A stretch of 50,426 nt of DNA from Desulfobacteraceae bacterium 4572_130 (GTDB taxonomy: Bacteria > Desulfobacterota > Desulfobacteria > Desulfobacterales > Desulfobacteraceae). A program made the position numbers and the translations under genes. The stretch covers positions 1 to 50,426 of the forward strand of contig NBLN01000013.1 in the NCBI GenBank assembly GCA_002084425.1. The letters are read 5' to 3'. Below the pieces are notes generated by a model, which did not search any database, was not told the DNA's origin, and saw nothing but the letters and a program-made list of their open reading frames with translations. This document shows positions 26,574-35,690 of the stretch, piece by piece. Numbering within the stretch: the stretch's first letter is position 1; the number at the start of each line of letters is the position of its first letter.

Positions 26574-28175
26574 ATGACATTAATTAATGAAAATTATGAA
26601 ATCAAAAGGGAAATTGCAAAACGAAGGACCTTTGCAATAATCAGTCATCCGGATGCCGGCAAAACAACACTTACAGAAAAATTATTACTTTTTGGAGGTG
26701 CAATACAACAGGCAGGAGCTGTTAAATCACGAAAATCTAGAAAAAATGTTACAAGTGATTTTCTCTCAATAGAGCAGGAAAGAGGCATAAGTGTTTCCAC
26801 CTCTATAATGAATTTTAATTATAAAAATTATGAAATAAATTTACTGGATACTCCAGGGCATAGGGATTTTTCAGAAGATACCTATAGAGTTCTTACAGCT
26901 GTAGATTGTGCTGTTATGATTATAGATAATGCAAAGGGAGTTGAGCCTCAAACTAAAAAACTTATGGAAGTTTGCAGAATGAGAAATACTCCAATAATTA
27001 CTTTTATTAATAAGCTTGATAAAGAAGGAATGGATCCCCTTGATATATTTGCAGATATTGAAGATAAACTTCAAATAGAATGCACGCCTTTGACCTGGCC
27101 CATTGGAATGGGAAAAAGATTTAAAGGTGTATATAATATAGATAAAAAAGAGCTAGGGCTTTTTTCTCCTGGTTATACACCCCAAAATGGAGATGGAATT
27201 ATTATTAATGATCTTAATGATTATGCACTTGATAGAGAACTTAAAAACCAGGCAGATAAACTTAGAGATGATATTAATTTAATTCAGGGCGCAGCAGAAC
27301 CATTTGATATAGATTTGTTTCTTAAGGGAACTCACACTCCGGTTTTTTTTGGAAGTGCCATAAATAATTTTGGTGTAAGAGAAATGCTGGATGCCTTTAT
27401 TTTAATAGCACCACAACCTGGGTATAGAAAAACATTAACAAGGGATGTTTTTCCGGAAGAACCATATCTTTCAGGTTTTGTTTTTAAAATTCAGGCAAAT
27501 ATGGATCCTGCACATAGAGACAGAATTGCATTTTTCAGAATCTGTTCAGGAAAATTTAAAAAAGGTATGAAAGTAAAACATCATAGAATTGAAAAAGATA
27601 TTATAATATCCAATGCAACTATATTTATGGCACAAGAAAGAAAAAATATAACACATGCCTATCCCGGAGATATAATAGGAATTTATAATCATGGAACAAT
27701 TAAAATAGGAGATACTTTTACAGAAAAAGAACCTTTGAAATTTGTTGGCATACCAAGTTTTGCCCCGGAACATTTTAGGCGTGTTATTCTAAAAAATCCC
27801 ATGAAAATGAAATCTTTTTTAAAGGGGTTGACTCAGCTTGCTGAAGAAGGAGCAATACAGGTATTTAGACCAATAATTAATAATGATTATATTCTTGGCG
27901 CAGTGGGAACTCTTCAGTTTGATGTTACAATAGCAAGGCTTAAAAATGAATATAATGTTGATGCAGAGTATGAACCTATTGATCTTTGTGTAGCAAGATG
28001 GATAACATGTGATAATCAAAATAAATTAAAGGATTTTAAAAAGCAGAACTCATCAAGCATTGCAATGGATTCTGAAGGATGGATTACATTTCTTACAACA
28101 AGTGAATATCAACTTGGTTTTGCTGTTAAGGCATGGCCTGATGTGGAATTTCATAAAACTAGAGAATATAATTAA
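26574..28175 (+). CDS. prfC: Peptide chain release factor 3
   Basis: RF3 is the translational GTPase that recycles RF1/RF2 from the ribosome after peptide release. The 533-residue length is right. The G1 loop is HPDAGKTT at residues 25-32, G3 is [16 protein letters not shown], and G4 is NKLDKEG. The characteristic RF3 insertion [20 protein letters not shown] also fits, as does the C-terminal [20 protein letters not shown]. It leads a co-directional prfC-serC-serA-rsmE run, with serC 22 bases downstream. Confidence 0.95.
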   Translation: MTLINENYEIKREIAKRRTFAIISHPDAGKTTLTEKLLLFGGAIQQAGAVKSRKSRKNVTSDFLSIEQERGISVSTSIMNFNYKNYEINLLDTPGHRDFSEDTYRVLTAVDCAVMIIDNAKGVEPQTKKLMEVCRMRNTPIITFINKLDKEGMDPLDIFADIEDKLQIECTPLTWPIGMGKRFKGVYNIDKKELGLFSPGYTPQNGDGIIINDLNDYALDRELKNQADKLRDDINLIQGAAEPFDIDLFLKGTHTPVFFGSAINNFGVREMLDAFILIAPQPGYRKTLTRDVFPEEPYLSGFVFKIQANMDPAHRDRIAFFRICSGKFKKGMKVKHHRIEKDIIISNATIFMAQERKNITHAYPGDIIGIYNHGTIKIGDTFTEKEPLKFVGIPSFAPEHFRRVILKNPMKMKSFLKGLTQLAEEGAIQVFRPIINNDYILGAVGTLQFDVTIARLKNEYNVDAEYEPIDLCVARWITCDNQNKLKDFKKQNSSSIAMDSEGWITFLTTSEYQLGFAVKAWPDVEFHKTREYN

Positions 28176-28197
28176 ATATATTATATAAGGAGAAAAA

Positions 28198-29254
28198 ATG
28201 GATACAAAAAGAATTTTAAATTTTAATGCAGGTCCTGCTGCTTTGCCTCTTTCTGTTCTTAAAGAAATACAATCCTCTTTTTTAAATTTTAACAATTGCG
28301 GTATGTCTATTACAGAAATAAGTCATAGGTCTTTCTGGTTTGATGATGTAATAAATGATGCTGTTTTAAGAACAAAAAGACTTTTAAAACTTGATGATAG
28401 ATTCCATGTCCTTTTTTTACAAGGTGGAGCAAGCCTTCAATTTGCCATGGTTCCAATGAATTTTCTTGGTGATAATAATACTGCTGATTATATTAATACA
28501 GGTACATGGTCAACAAAGGCAATAAAAGAAGCTGAAATTTTAAATAAAAAAATTAATATCGCAGGCTCATCAAAGGATAAGAATTTTTCATATATTCCTG
28601 AAAATTTTAATTTTACAAAACAGGCATCCTATGTCCACATAACATCTAATAATACTATAAAAGGCACACAATGGCACAAATTTCCAGATATAAATAAGAT
28701 TCCCATTATAGCTGATATGTCATCAGATATAATGAGCAGACCCCTTGATATGGAAAAATTTGGGCTTATATATGCCGGGGCACAGAAAAATATAGGGCCA
28801 TCAGGTACATGTATGGTAATCATAAAAGATGATCTGCTTAAAAAGGCTCTCAACATATTCATCAACAAACTCCATGTATAATACTCCCCCATGTTTTGGT
28901 ATATATACAATTCAACTTGTACTTAAATGGCTGGAACAGGATATTGGCGGGCTTGATAAAATGGAAGAGCAAAATATTAAAAAAGCGTTTATTTTATATG
29001 ATTTTATTGATGCAAGTAATTTTTATCAATGTACTGCTGAAAAAAACAGCCGCTCTTTAATGAATGTAACTTTTAGACTTCCAACTGAAGAACTTGAAAA
29101 AGAATTTATTAAAAAAGCTTTAGAAAAGAATTTGGGAGGCTTAAAAGGCCATAGATCTGTTGGTGGATGTAGAGCTTCTATTTACAATGCAACTACAATA
29201 GAAGCTGTTGAAATTTTAGTTGATTTTATGAAATCATTTGCAAAGGAAAAATAA
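28198..29254 (+). pseudogene. serC: Phosphoserine aminotransferase, disrupted by deletion and frameshift
   Basis: SerC makes 3-phosphoserine from phosphohydroxypyruvate and glutamate. The first frame (28198-28881) begins RILNFNAGPAALPLSVL and keeps the PLP lysine K197 in GAQKNIGPSG, then ends after DDLLKKALNIFINKLHV. The second frame resumes with STNSMYNTPPCFGIYTIQLV and runs to 29254. In homologues about 21 residues separate the DLL segment from the NTPP motif, but only about 11 are left here. So roughly ten residues are deleted and the frame is shifted near 28850-28870. A functional enzyme is unlikely unless this is an assembly error. The gene upstream of serA is otherwise well preserved, suggesting recent inactivation. 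Confidence 0.85.
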
Positions 29255-29255
29255 T

Positions 29256-30209
29256 ATGAAAGTTCTTATTAGCGATGGAATAAATAAAGCAGGTGTTGAA
29301 ATTTTTGAAAATCAGGAAGGAATAGAAGTTGATGTAAATACTGGATTATCACCTGATGAGCTTAAGGCTATTATTTCTCAATACCATGGAATTGTAATTA
29401 GAAGCGCTACAAAAATTACAAAGGATATTCTAGATGCAGCCGTAAATCTAAAGGTAGTTGGAAGAGCAGGTTCAGGTCTTGATAATGTTGATATTGATGA
29501 AGCAACCAAAAAAAATATTGTGGTTATGAATACTCCTGGTGGCAATACAGTTGGAACAGCAGAGCATGCCATTGCTATGATGATGTCCATGGCACGAAAT
29601 ATTCCAAGAGGTACAGCAACCATTAAGCAGAATTTATGGGAGAAAAAAAATCTTCAAGGTCGTGAAGTTTTTAATAAAACACTTGGCGTAATAGGACTTG
29701 GACAAATTGGATCTGTTGTGGCAGACAGAGCAGCAGGGCTTAAAATGAAGGTTATTGTATTTGATCCTTTTATTTCTCAAGAAGATATTAAAAAATCTGG
29801 ATATGAAAGTGTAACATTGGAAGAACTTTATAAGCGTTCTGACTATATTACCATCCATGTACCAAAACTTGAAACAACAACAAATCTTCTGGATAAAAAG
29901 GCATTTTCCATGATGAAGGATCATGTTATGATAATAAATTGTGCTAGGGGAGGAATTATTAATGAACCTGATCTTTATGATGCACTTGTTTCTGGAAAGG
30001 TTTCCAAGGCAGCACTTGATGTGTTTGCAATAGAGCCTCCTAAATACAATCCTCTTTTATCCCTTGACCAGGTGATTGCTACACCTCATCTAGGTGCATC
30101 AACTCTTGAAGCACAAGTTAATGTAGCTGTTTCAGTGGCAAACCAGATAAATGATTATCTTGTAAATAATATAATCATAAATGCTGTAAATGTTGTTTCC
30201 AAAAATTAG
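29256..30209 (+). CDS. serA: D-3-phosphoglycerate dehydrogenase (short form)
   Basis: SerA oxidises 3-phosphoglycerate to phosphohydroxypyruvate with NAD, opening serine synthesis. The ATG at 29256 directly follows the serC stop and has AAAGGA upstream, so it is preferred over TTG 29238. The 317-residue product has the NAD-binding motif GVIGLGQIGSVVADRA, the arginine in NCARGGIINE, the catalytic glutamate near AIEPP, and the catalytic histidine in TPHLGAST. It lacks the C-terminal ACT domain of longer SerA, so allosteric serine control is not expected. It is intact although its partner serC is broken. Confidence 0.93.
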   Translation: MKVLISDGINKAGVEIFENQEGIEVDVNTGLSPDELKAIISQYHGIVIRSATKITKDILDAAVNLKVVGRAGSGLDNVDIDEATKKNIVVMNTPGGNTVGTAEHAIAMMMSMARNIPRGTATIKQNLWEKKNLQGREVFNKTLGVIGLGQIGSVVADRAAGLKMKVIVFDPFISQEDIKKSGYESVTLEELYKRSDYITIHVPKLETTTNLLDKKAFSMMKDHVMIINCARGGIINEPDLYDALVSGKVSKAALDVFAIEPPKYNPLLSLDQVIATPHLGASTLEAQVNVAVSVANQINDYLVNNIIINAVNVVSKN

Positions 30210-30219
30210 ATTGTTTTTA

Positions 30220-30866
30220 ATGAATCTAATACTTTTATTTAAACAGGATTTTATTGATCAAAAAACAGTTAAAATTACAGGCAGAAGATTTAGCCACATA
30301 AAAAAATATACATAAAGCTCGTGTGGGCGATATCCTTAAAATAGGACTTATTAATGACAAAATAGGAACAGGAGAAATAATAAAAATTTCTTTGTCAGAA
30401 ATTAAGATAAAAATAAATCTTAATAAAAATCCTCCTATTCCTATTTCTGCAACTCTTGTACTTGCACTGCAAATACCTAAAATGCTTAAAAGAATTCTGC
30501 AAACTGTTACAAGCCTTGGAATAAAAAAATTTTAATAAAGAACTTATTCTTGGTCTTGAACAAGCAAAAGATACAATAATGCCGCAAATTTTTCTTAAAC
30601 TTTTTTTTAGTCCCCTTATTAAAAATGAACTTCCTGAAATTGCAAAAAACAAACTTAAATTTCTAATTCATCCTAAAACAACCAATTTGTACCCTGGAAG
30701 CATAAATAAAAACACAGTCATTGCAATAGGCCCTGAAGGAGGATTTGTTGCCAGAGAAATAGAAAGTTTGGAAAACATAGGGTTTAAAACAGTATCACTT
30801 GGAAAACGAATTTTAAGGACAGAAACTGCTGTTCCTGTTATTATCTCAAGATTAATGGCATCGTAA
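30220..30866 (+). pseudogene. rsmE: 16S rRNA m3U1498 methyltransferase, disrupted
   Basis: RsmE methylates U1498 of 16S rRNA. The first piece, MNLILLFKQDFIDQKTVKI then GRRFSHIKK, meets a stop at 30312. One extra A in an A7 run (about 30300-30307) explains this, since without it the frame reads HKARVGDILKIG. The second piece runs to LGIKKF and stops at 30535. The third resumes at KELILGLEQAKDTIMPQ, so about 24 residues that homologues carry between them are missing. The knot motifs AIGPEGGF and LGKRILRTETA survive. Two lesions of different type argue for a real pseudogene rather than one sequencing slip. Confidence 0.82.
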
Positions 30867-30911
30867 AAATTTTTATCTATTAGATTTAATCCAAAGTACA
30901 GATAAAAATTT
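30867..30911. terminator. Possible bidirectional terminator, rsmE / thiQ
   Basis: AAATTTTTATCT (30867-30878) pairs with AGATAAAAATTT (30900-30911), a 12-bp stem with a 21-base loop between convergent genes. The stem is AT-rich, so termination strength is doubtful. Confidence 0.45.
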
Positions 30912-30920
30912 AATTGCTGT

Positions 30921-31976
30921 TTATGATTTTATTATTCTTAATCCATTGGAATTTATGGATAAAAATATTTTATCGTTTTTTCTAGGCATATTATTTTTTG
31001 CAGGCATATTAAAGAAAAATAAATTATTATTTGTTTTTACAGCTATTTTATAAATATTCCCCTGAAAAAAAATTTGAGAAACAATTCCGGAAATTTTATT
31101 TTTATTTTTTTTGATATAATTATTTTCTGATATAAAATGAGCTGAATCAGGTAAAATAAGAAGATTAATTATGTTATTTGTTTCAGTATTTTTAATACTG
31201 CATAAAAAAGAACCAGCATTTGTTTTGATTATTCCGTTTTTATCAATATTTCCCTTTATAATATTCTGAAAACCAAGAAATTCAGCAACATTTTTGTTAA
31301 TGGGATTATTATAAAGTTTTTCAGGCATGTCTGTTTGTTCAATTTTTCCAGAATTCATAATACAGATATAGTTTGATACAGCAAAGGCTTCTTTTTGATC
31401 ATGGGTTACAAAAATACTGGTAATATTGGTTTTATTTAATATTAGGCAAAGATCAGCAAGAAGTCTTTCCCTTAAAAGTTTATCCAAGGATCCAAGGGGC
31501 TCATCTAACATAATAAGGGCAGGACTAGGTGCAATAGTCCTTGCTAATGCAACTCTTTGGCGTTCTCCTCCTGAAAGTTCATCCACTCTTCTATATGCAT
31601 ATCCTCCAAGAGAAACAAGCTCCAGCATTTGATCGACTTTTGCTTTTATTTCCTTTTTTCCTTTTTTTTTCATTTCAAGTCCAAAGGAAATATTTTTAAA
31701 AACATTTTTATGGGGAAAAAGAGCAAAATCTTGGAACATCATGCCAAAATTTCTTTTATGAGATGGAATATTTACAATGCTTTTCCCCCTAAAAATTACA
31801 TCACCAGAATCAGGAGCATCAAGGCCTGCTGCAATTCTTAATAATGTTGTTTTGCCACAACCTGAAGGACCCAGAACACATAATATTTCACCTTTATCAA
31901 CAGATACTGAAATATCATTAAGAATATTAAAATTGTCTATATTTTTATAAATATTTTTTATAATAAATTCTTTCAT
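30921..31976 (-). CDS. thiQ: ABC transporter ATPase, thiamine/iron type
   Basis: This is the ATP-hydrolysing subunit of an importer. The 351-residue protein has Walker A GPSGCGKTT at about residues 34-42, the signature LSGGERQRVALARTIAPSPA, Walker B LIMLDEPLGSLD, and the H-loop FVTHDQKEAF. A C-terminal extension of about 110 residues (after AEFLGFQNII) resembles the TOBE region of FbpC/PotA-type ATPases and is longer than E. coli ThiQ. It immediately abuts the permease gene (one-base overlap at 31976), so substrate assignment comes from the binding protein in the operon. Confidence 0.85.
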   Translation of the reverse strand: MKEFIIKNIYKNIDNFNILNDISVSVDKGEILCVLGPSGCGKTTLLRIAAGLDAPDSGDVIFRGKSIVNIPSHKRNFGMMFQDFALFPHKNVFKNISFGLEMKKKGKKEIKAKVDQMLELVSLGGYAYRRVDELSGGERQRVALARTIAPSPALIMLDEPLGSLDKLLRERLLADLCLILNKTNITSIFVTHDQKEAFAVSNYICIMNSGKIEQTDMPEKLYNNPINKNVAEFLGFQNIIKGNIDKNGIIKTNAGSFLCSIKNTETNNIINLLILPDSAHFISENNYIKKNKNKISGIVSQIFFQGNIYKIAVKTNNNLFFFNMPAKNNMPRKNDKIFLSINSNGLRIIKS

Positions 31977-33631
31977 TAAAATCCTTCATGTCCTATATTT
32001 CTTATATTTTCAATTATAAAAAACCCACAACCTGTTACAAGCATTAATATTGATGATACTGCCATTGCCTGTCCATAATTCATTATTCCAGGCTGACTTA
32101 AAAATTTATAAATTGCAATGGGCATTGTTGAAAATTCTGGATTTGCAGTAAAAAGAGTTGCTCCAAATTCCCCAAGACTTATAGTAAATGCAAACAAAGC
32201 ACCCACTGTAAGGGATCTTTTAATAATAGGAAGATCAACACATAACCAAGAGATAAAAGGAGATGCACCAAGCAGTGACGCAGCATTTTTTAAAGAATTG
32301 GGAATGGATATTAAAGCCGGCATAATTGATCTTAAAACAAAGGGAAAAGCAACCAGGGTATGGGCTATTGGCACAAGTATTAATGAAGTTCTTAAATTTA
32401 AAGGTGGTTTATCCAGGGTGATTATTATACCAAATCCAAGAGTTACAGCAGAAGTTGAAATGGGAAGCATAAAAAGAGGATCAAATACCCCTCCTATTTT
32501 TCCTTTTAAAGATTTTACAAAAAATCCAGCACAAACTCCTAGGATAATAGCTGAAACAAGAGTAATTACACCATATATTAAAGAATTTGTAATAAAAGCT
32601 TTGGGAGGAATATAAAATATGGAATTTCTGGCATTTATAAAAAGTTCTTTATAAAATACAAGAGAAAATGTGTTTTTAAACAATAGGGATTTTATAATCA
32701 AAGCAATTATGGGGGAAAAACAAAAAATTAAAATAAATATTATACAGCTCCATATCATTAATTTTTCAGGAAAAGAAGTAGGCTTTTTTAAAAATACTAA
32801 TTGTGAGCCAGGTAGAAATTTTACAGCTTTTTTTTGAAAATGTGTGTATAGACACATCATTATAAATGTAAAAACAATTTGAATAAGAGATAAAACTGAT
32901 GCAACACTAAGATTAAAAACATGAGCAGCTTGTCTATAGATTTCAACTTCAATGGTAGAAAATCCAGGTCCTCCAAGAATTAAAACAACTCCAAAACTTG
33001 AAAAACAAAATATAAAAACAAGAATAAAACATGCACTAAGAGCTGGTCTTAAAAGAGGCAAAGTAATTTTGTAAAACACCTGAAAAGGCGTTGCACAAAG
33101 CATATATCCTGCTTCTGTTATTTCCCTTTGAATATAGGACCAAAAACTTGAAGTTATTCTTAATACAACAGAAAAATTATAAAAAACATGGGCAAAAAAA
33201 ATTAAATACAAAGAATTTTCAATATTAATAGAATTTATTAATCCATTATTTCCCAAAAGAGCTTGAAATGCTGCGGCAACAACAATAGTTGGGAGAACAA
33301 AGGGAATTGTAGCAATAATCATAATAAGCTTTTTTCCCTTAAACTCAAAATTTGATATAACAAAGGCACAAGGCAAAGCAACCATCATTGTCAAAATACT
33401 AGATATTCCTGCTTGGTAAAATGTAAACCATATTATTTTTGCAATACGATGAGAATTATAAACTTTACTAAACCCTGAAAAATCAAATAACCCCTTTGAT
33501 AAGAAACTTTTAATAAAAATTCCTAGTAATGGATAAAAATAAAAAATACTTAAAAATAAAATGGGAATAATGCCCAGGATAATAGCAGGAAATATTTTGT
33601 GTTTTTTAATCAAAGAATTAATTCCATCCAT
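31976..33631 (-). CDS. thiP: ABC transporter permease, double-domain (ThiP/FbpB type)
   Basis: The 551-residue protein contains two fused permease halves, each with a BPD_transp_1 domain and about six transmembrane helices. The coupling EAA-type loop of the first half is ITEAGYMLCATPFQVFYKI, and of the second LKNAASLLGASPFISWLCV. Such fusions typify ThiP and FbpB importers. The first ATG lies inside the end of thiB (22-base overlap), so translation is probably coupled. It sits between binding protein and ATPase in the standard order. Thiamine is the favoured cargo because of thiB. Confidence 0.87.
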   Translation of the reverse strand: MDGINSLIKKHKIFPAIILGIIPILFLSIFYFYPLLGIFIKSFLSKGLFDFSGFSKVYNSHRIAKIIWFTFYQAGISSILTMMVALPCAFVISNFEFKGKKLIMIIATIPFVLPTIVVAAAFQALLGNNGLINSINIENSLYLIFFAHVFYNFSVVLRITSSFWSYIQREITEAGYMLCATPFQVFYKITLPLLRPALSACFILVFIFCFSSFGVVLILGGPGFSTIEVEIYRQAAHVFNLSVASVLSLIQIVFTFIMMCLYTHFQKKAVKFLPGSQLVFLKKPTSFPEKLMIWSCIIFILIFCFSPIIALIIKSLLFKNTFSLVFYKELFINARNSIFYIPPKAFITNSLIYGVITLVSAIILGVCAGFFVKSLKGKIGGVFDPLFMLPISTSAVTLGFGIIITLDKPPLNLRTSLILVPIAHTLVAFPFVLRSIMPALISIPNSLKNAASLLGASPFISWLCVDLPIIKRSLTVGALFAFTISLGEFGATLFTANPEFSTMPIAIYKFLSQPGIMNYGQAMAVSSILMLVTGCGFFIIENIRNIGHEGF

Positions 33632-34659
33632 TGCTCAATCCATTTATCTCTTTTCTCGGATATAATTTCAGGAGATAAAAAAGCAGGTTTTTCTGTAATA
33701 AAAGCATGATTTTTAAAAACTTCAGGAAGTTTAACATTTTTATTGGAGGGAAAAACAAACATTTGTAAGAAAATATCTTGTTGAAAATCCTTTGAAAGCA
33801 AAAAATCGATAAATTTTTGAGCAAGTTTAATATTTTTTGTTCCTTTTAATATACCTGCAAACTCTATTTGACGAAATGCAGAGCCTTGTTCTGTTACAAT
33901 ACCTGTGGGAGCCTCGGTAATTTTTTCCTTTGCAAAATAGACCTCAGCAGCAGGGCTTGATGCATAACTTATAACAATTGGTTTGTCTCCTTTTGATGCC
34001 CCAGAAAACTTACCCCAATAGGCTTCCTTCCATCCATTTGTAATAAAAACATTATTTTTTTTAAGTTTTTCCCAAAATTCAAGATATCCATCTTCTCCAA
34101 ATTTTGCGATACTAGTAAGTAAAAATGCAAGTCCAGGAGATGATGTTGCAGGATTTTGAACAACTAGAAGCCCTTTAAATTCAGGATTAACAAGATCTTC
34201 TAATTTTTCAGGAGGTTTTAAATTTTTATTTTTAAACCATTTTTTATCATAATTTATACAAACATCACCATAGTCAACTGGAACAAGTCTATTTCCAGAA
34301 TCAAGTTTTAATTGATCATCAATAATTCTTAACATTGGAGAATTATAGGGCAAAAATATATCTTCATTAATTGCCCTGCTTAAAAAAGTATTATCAACTC
34401 CATAAAAAATATCTGCCATGGGATTATTTCTAGAAAGAATTGCTTTGTTTAAAGCTTCGCCTGCATCCCCTGATTTAAGAAATTTAACCTTTGAATTATT
34501 CTTTTTTTCAAATATAGCAATAACCTCAGAACTTATATTAAAACTGTCATGGGTCATTATTGTTATTGTTGACACATTATTTTTAGAATTATTTTTTGAG
34601 CACCCAGTAAAAATTAATAAACTAATTACAAAGAAAAAAGCTAGTATATATTTTTTCAT
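33610..34659 (-). CDS. thiB: Thiamine-type ABC transporter substrate-binding lipoprotein
   Basis: The 349-residue protein starts with a lipoprotein signal peptide; the lipobox LLIFTGC puts the lipidated cysteine at residue 20. The sequence fits the ThiB/TbpA-like family: LKSGDAGEALNKAILSRN, then MADIFYGVDNTFLSRAI, VDYGDVCINYDKKWF, SYASSPAAEVYFA and RQIEFAGILKGTKN are all features of that family. It would capture thiamine or its phosphates outside the inner membrane and hand them to ThiP. An iron-binding FbpA role is the alternative, since these families share the fold. I could not find a thiamine-pyrophosphate riboswitch in the 5' region. Confidence 0.82.
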   Translation of the reverse strand: MKKYILAFFFVISLLIFTGCSKNNSKNNVSTITIMTHDSFNISSEVIAIFEKKNNSKVKFLKSGDAGEALNKAILSRNNPMADIFYGVDNTFLSRAINEDIFLPYNSPMLRIIDDQLKLDSGNRLVPVDYGDVCINYDKKWFKNKNLKPPEKLEDLVNPEFKGLLVVQNPATSSPGLAFLLTSIAKFGEDGYLEFWEKLKKNNVFITNGWKEAYWGKFSGASKGDKPIVISYASSPAAEVYFAKEKITEAPTGIVTEQGSAFRQIEFAGILKGTKNIKLAQKFIDFLLSKDFQQDIFLQMFVFPSNKNVKLPEVFKNHAFITEKPAFLSPEIISEKRDKWIEQWMELIL

Positions 34660-34767
34660 GTTATGTCCTTCTAAATGAAAATAAATTATAATTTTTAGTT
34701 AGTCTGCAAAATTGATTTTTAATGGTCTGTTCTCTTTGGGTTTGAGCATTGAAATTTTAGTCTAATA

Positions 34768-34975
34768 TAAAAACACTTATCCTTTAGGTAAGGTCTCAGA
34801 GTTGAGTGGCTTCGTCATTCTGAGTTGTCGCCACAACATCAGGAGGGGTAATAAATGAGTCATTTTAAAAAGTTATCACAAATAATATGGTATTACCAGT
34901 ATCATATTGTTTTCTAAATTCACCGCTTAATTTTTTCTAGAGCTATTCAAATTCAAAGTATAATCTATAAATTTT
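34768..34975 (+). mobile_element. IS200/IS605-type transposase relic
   Basis: After AGGAGG and an ATG at 34855, the reading MSHFKKLSQIIWYYQYHIVF matches the N-terminus of TnpA (IS200/IS605), then hits a stop at 34915-34917. A few bases on, TAAATTCACCGCTTAA resembles a frameshifted PKYRL segment. The upstream 34795-34850 region contains an imperfect hairpin (GTTGAGTGGC with GCCACAAC), as expected for the left end of such elements. The rest of the transposase is gone. Confidence 0.65.
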
Positions 34976-35525
34976 TTTTCTGATTTCTAATCTAAAAAAT
35001 ATTTGTAAATGCTTATAAATAGGGATCAGTCTCTTTACTTAGGTTGACCCTGGGGAGTATTATTATTTATTTTTATGAAAATATCAAAATTTAGTATATA
35101 ATTTGACTTAATAAATAAACTAATAGATTATTTAAAATAAGAAAAATTTATAAAATCGTAAAAATCTTTATATAAAAAATATGGGCAGTGTTACATAAAT
35201 ACAACATATTTTATTTAAAATTTTATTGACTTGGTTTTTACGAAATTATCAAATTTTTCAAAATCTTTTTTTGTAAATTCAAATATGTAAATGTAATTTG
35301 GCATTAAGGAGGTGATAGTTCTCTATAACAGGTAATTTCTGTTATAAAGAAGTAAGGGTGTATCAAAGAATAACGGTTATATGCACAAGATAAAGGTGAG
35401 GGGCTTGATAAAAGTTTTTCTAGTACTGTTAAAATTTTTCAAAAAAACTATTCATTTTCATCTTAGGATCAACCGTTATTTGCTGGCAAGTATGGATTAA
35501 ATTGTTATGGAATAAAACATCTAAT
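34976..35525. other. Intergenic stretch with inverted repeats
   Basis: No gene is seen. An 8-bp stem TATAACAG/CTGTTATA lies near 35324-35346 just after AGGAGGTGATAG, a ribosome-binding-site-like string with no reading frame. AATAACGGTT (35369-35378) pairs with AACCGTTATT (35471-35480) about 90 bases apart, and may be ends of a decayed small element. Confidence 0.4.
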
Positions 35526-35625
35526 TTTTATATGAAAGAATTTATAATTACTTAATATTCTTTTATGTTTCGTTGTAAGGCAAACTAAGAATTAAAAACC
35601 AGATTTGCCTTATGGCAGTTATTGA
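35526..35625 (+). repeat. Two-hairpin repeat, copy B
   Basis: This is a full copy: TATATGAAAGAATT and ATTCTTTTATG form hairpin 1; TAAGGCAAAC and ATTTGCCTTA form hairpin 2 (9-bp perfect stem); the end is TGGCAGTTATTGA. It precedes the AOR gene by 66 bases. Confidence 0.9.
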
Positions 35626-35690
35626 TGGTTCTATAAAATTTTTACTTTTTGCCATTTAATTTATTAATTATTATTAATTATGGAGAAATT

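Noticed and set aside
28829-28881. Programmed frameshift in serC
   Set aside because: No slippery site with a downstream structure is evident, and about ten conserved residues are missing, so recoding would not restore the enzyme.
34750-34900. TPP riboswitch upstream of thiB
   Set aside because: A CTGAGA string appears on the minus strand, but the remaining THI-element core is missing. The sequence is better explained as an IS200-type left end.
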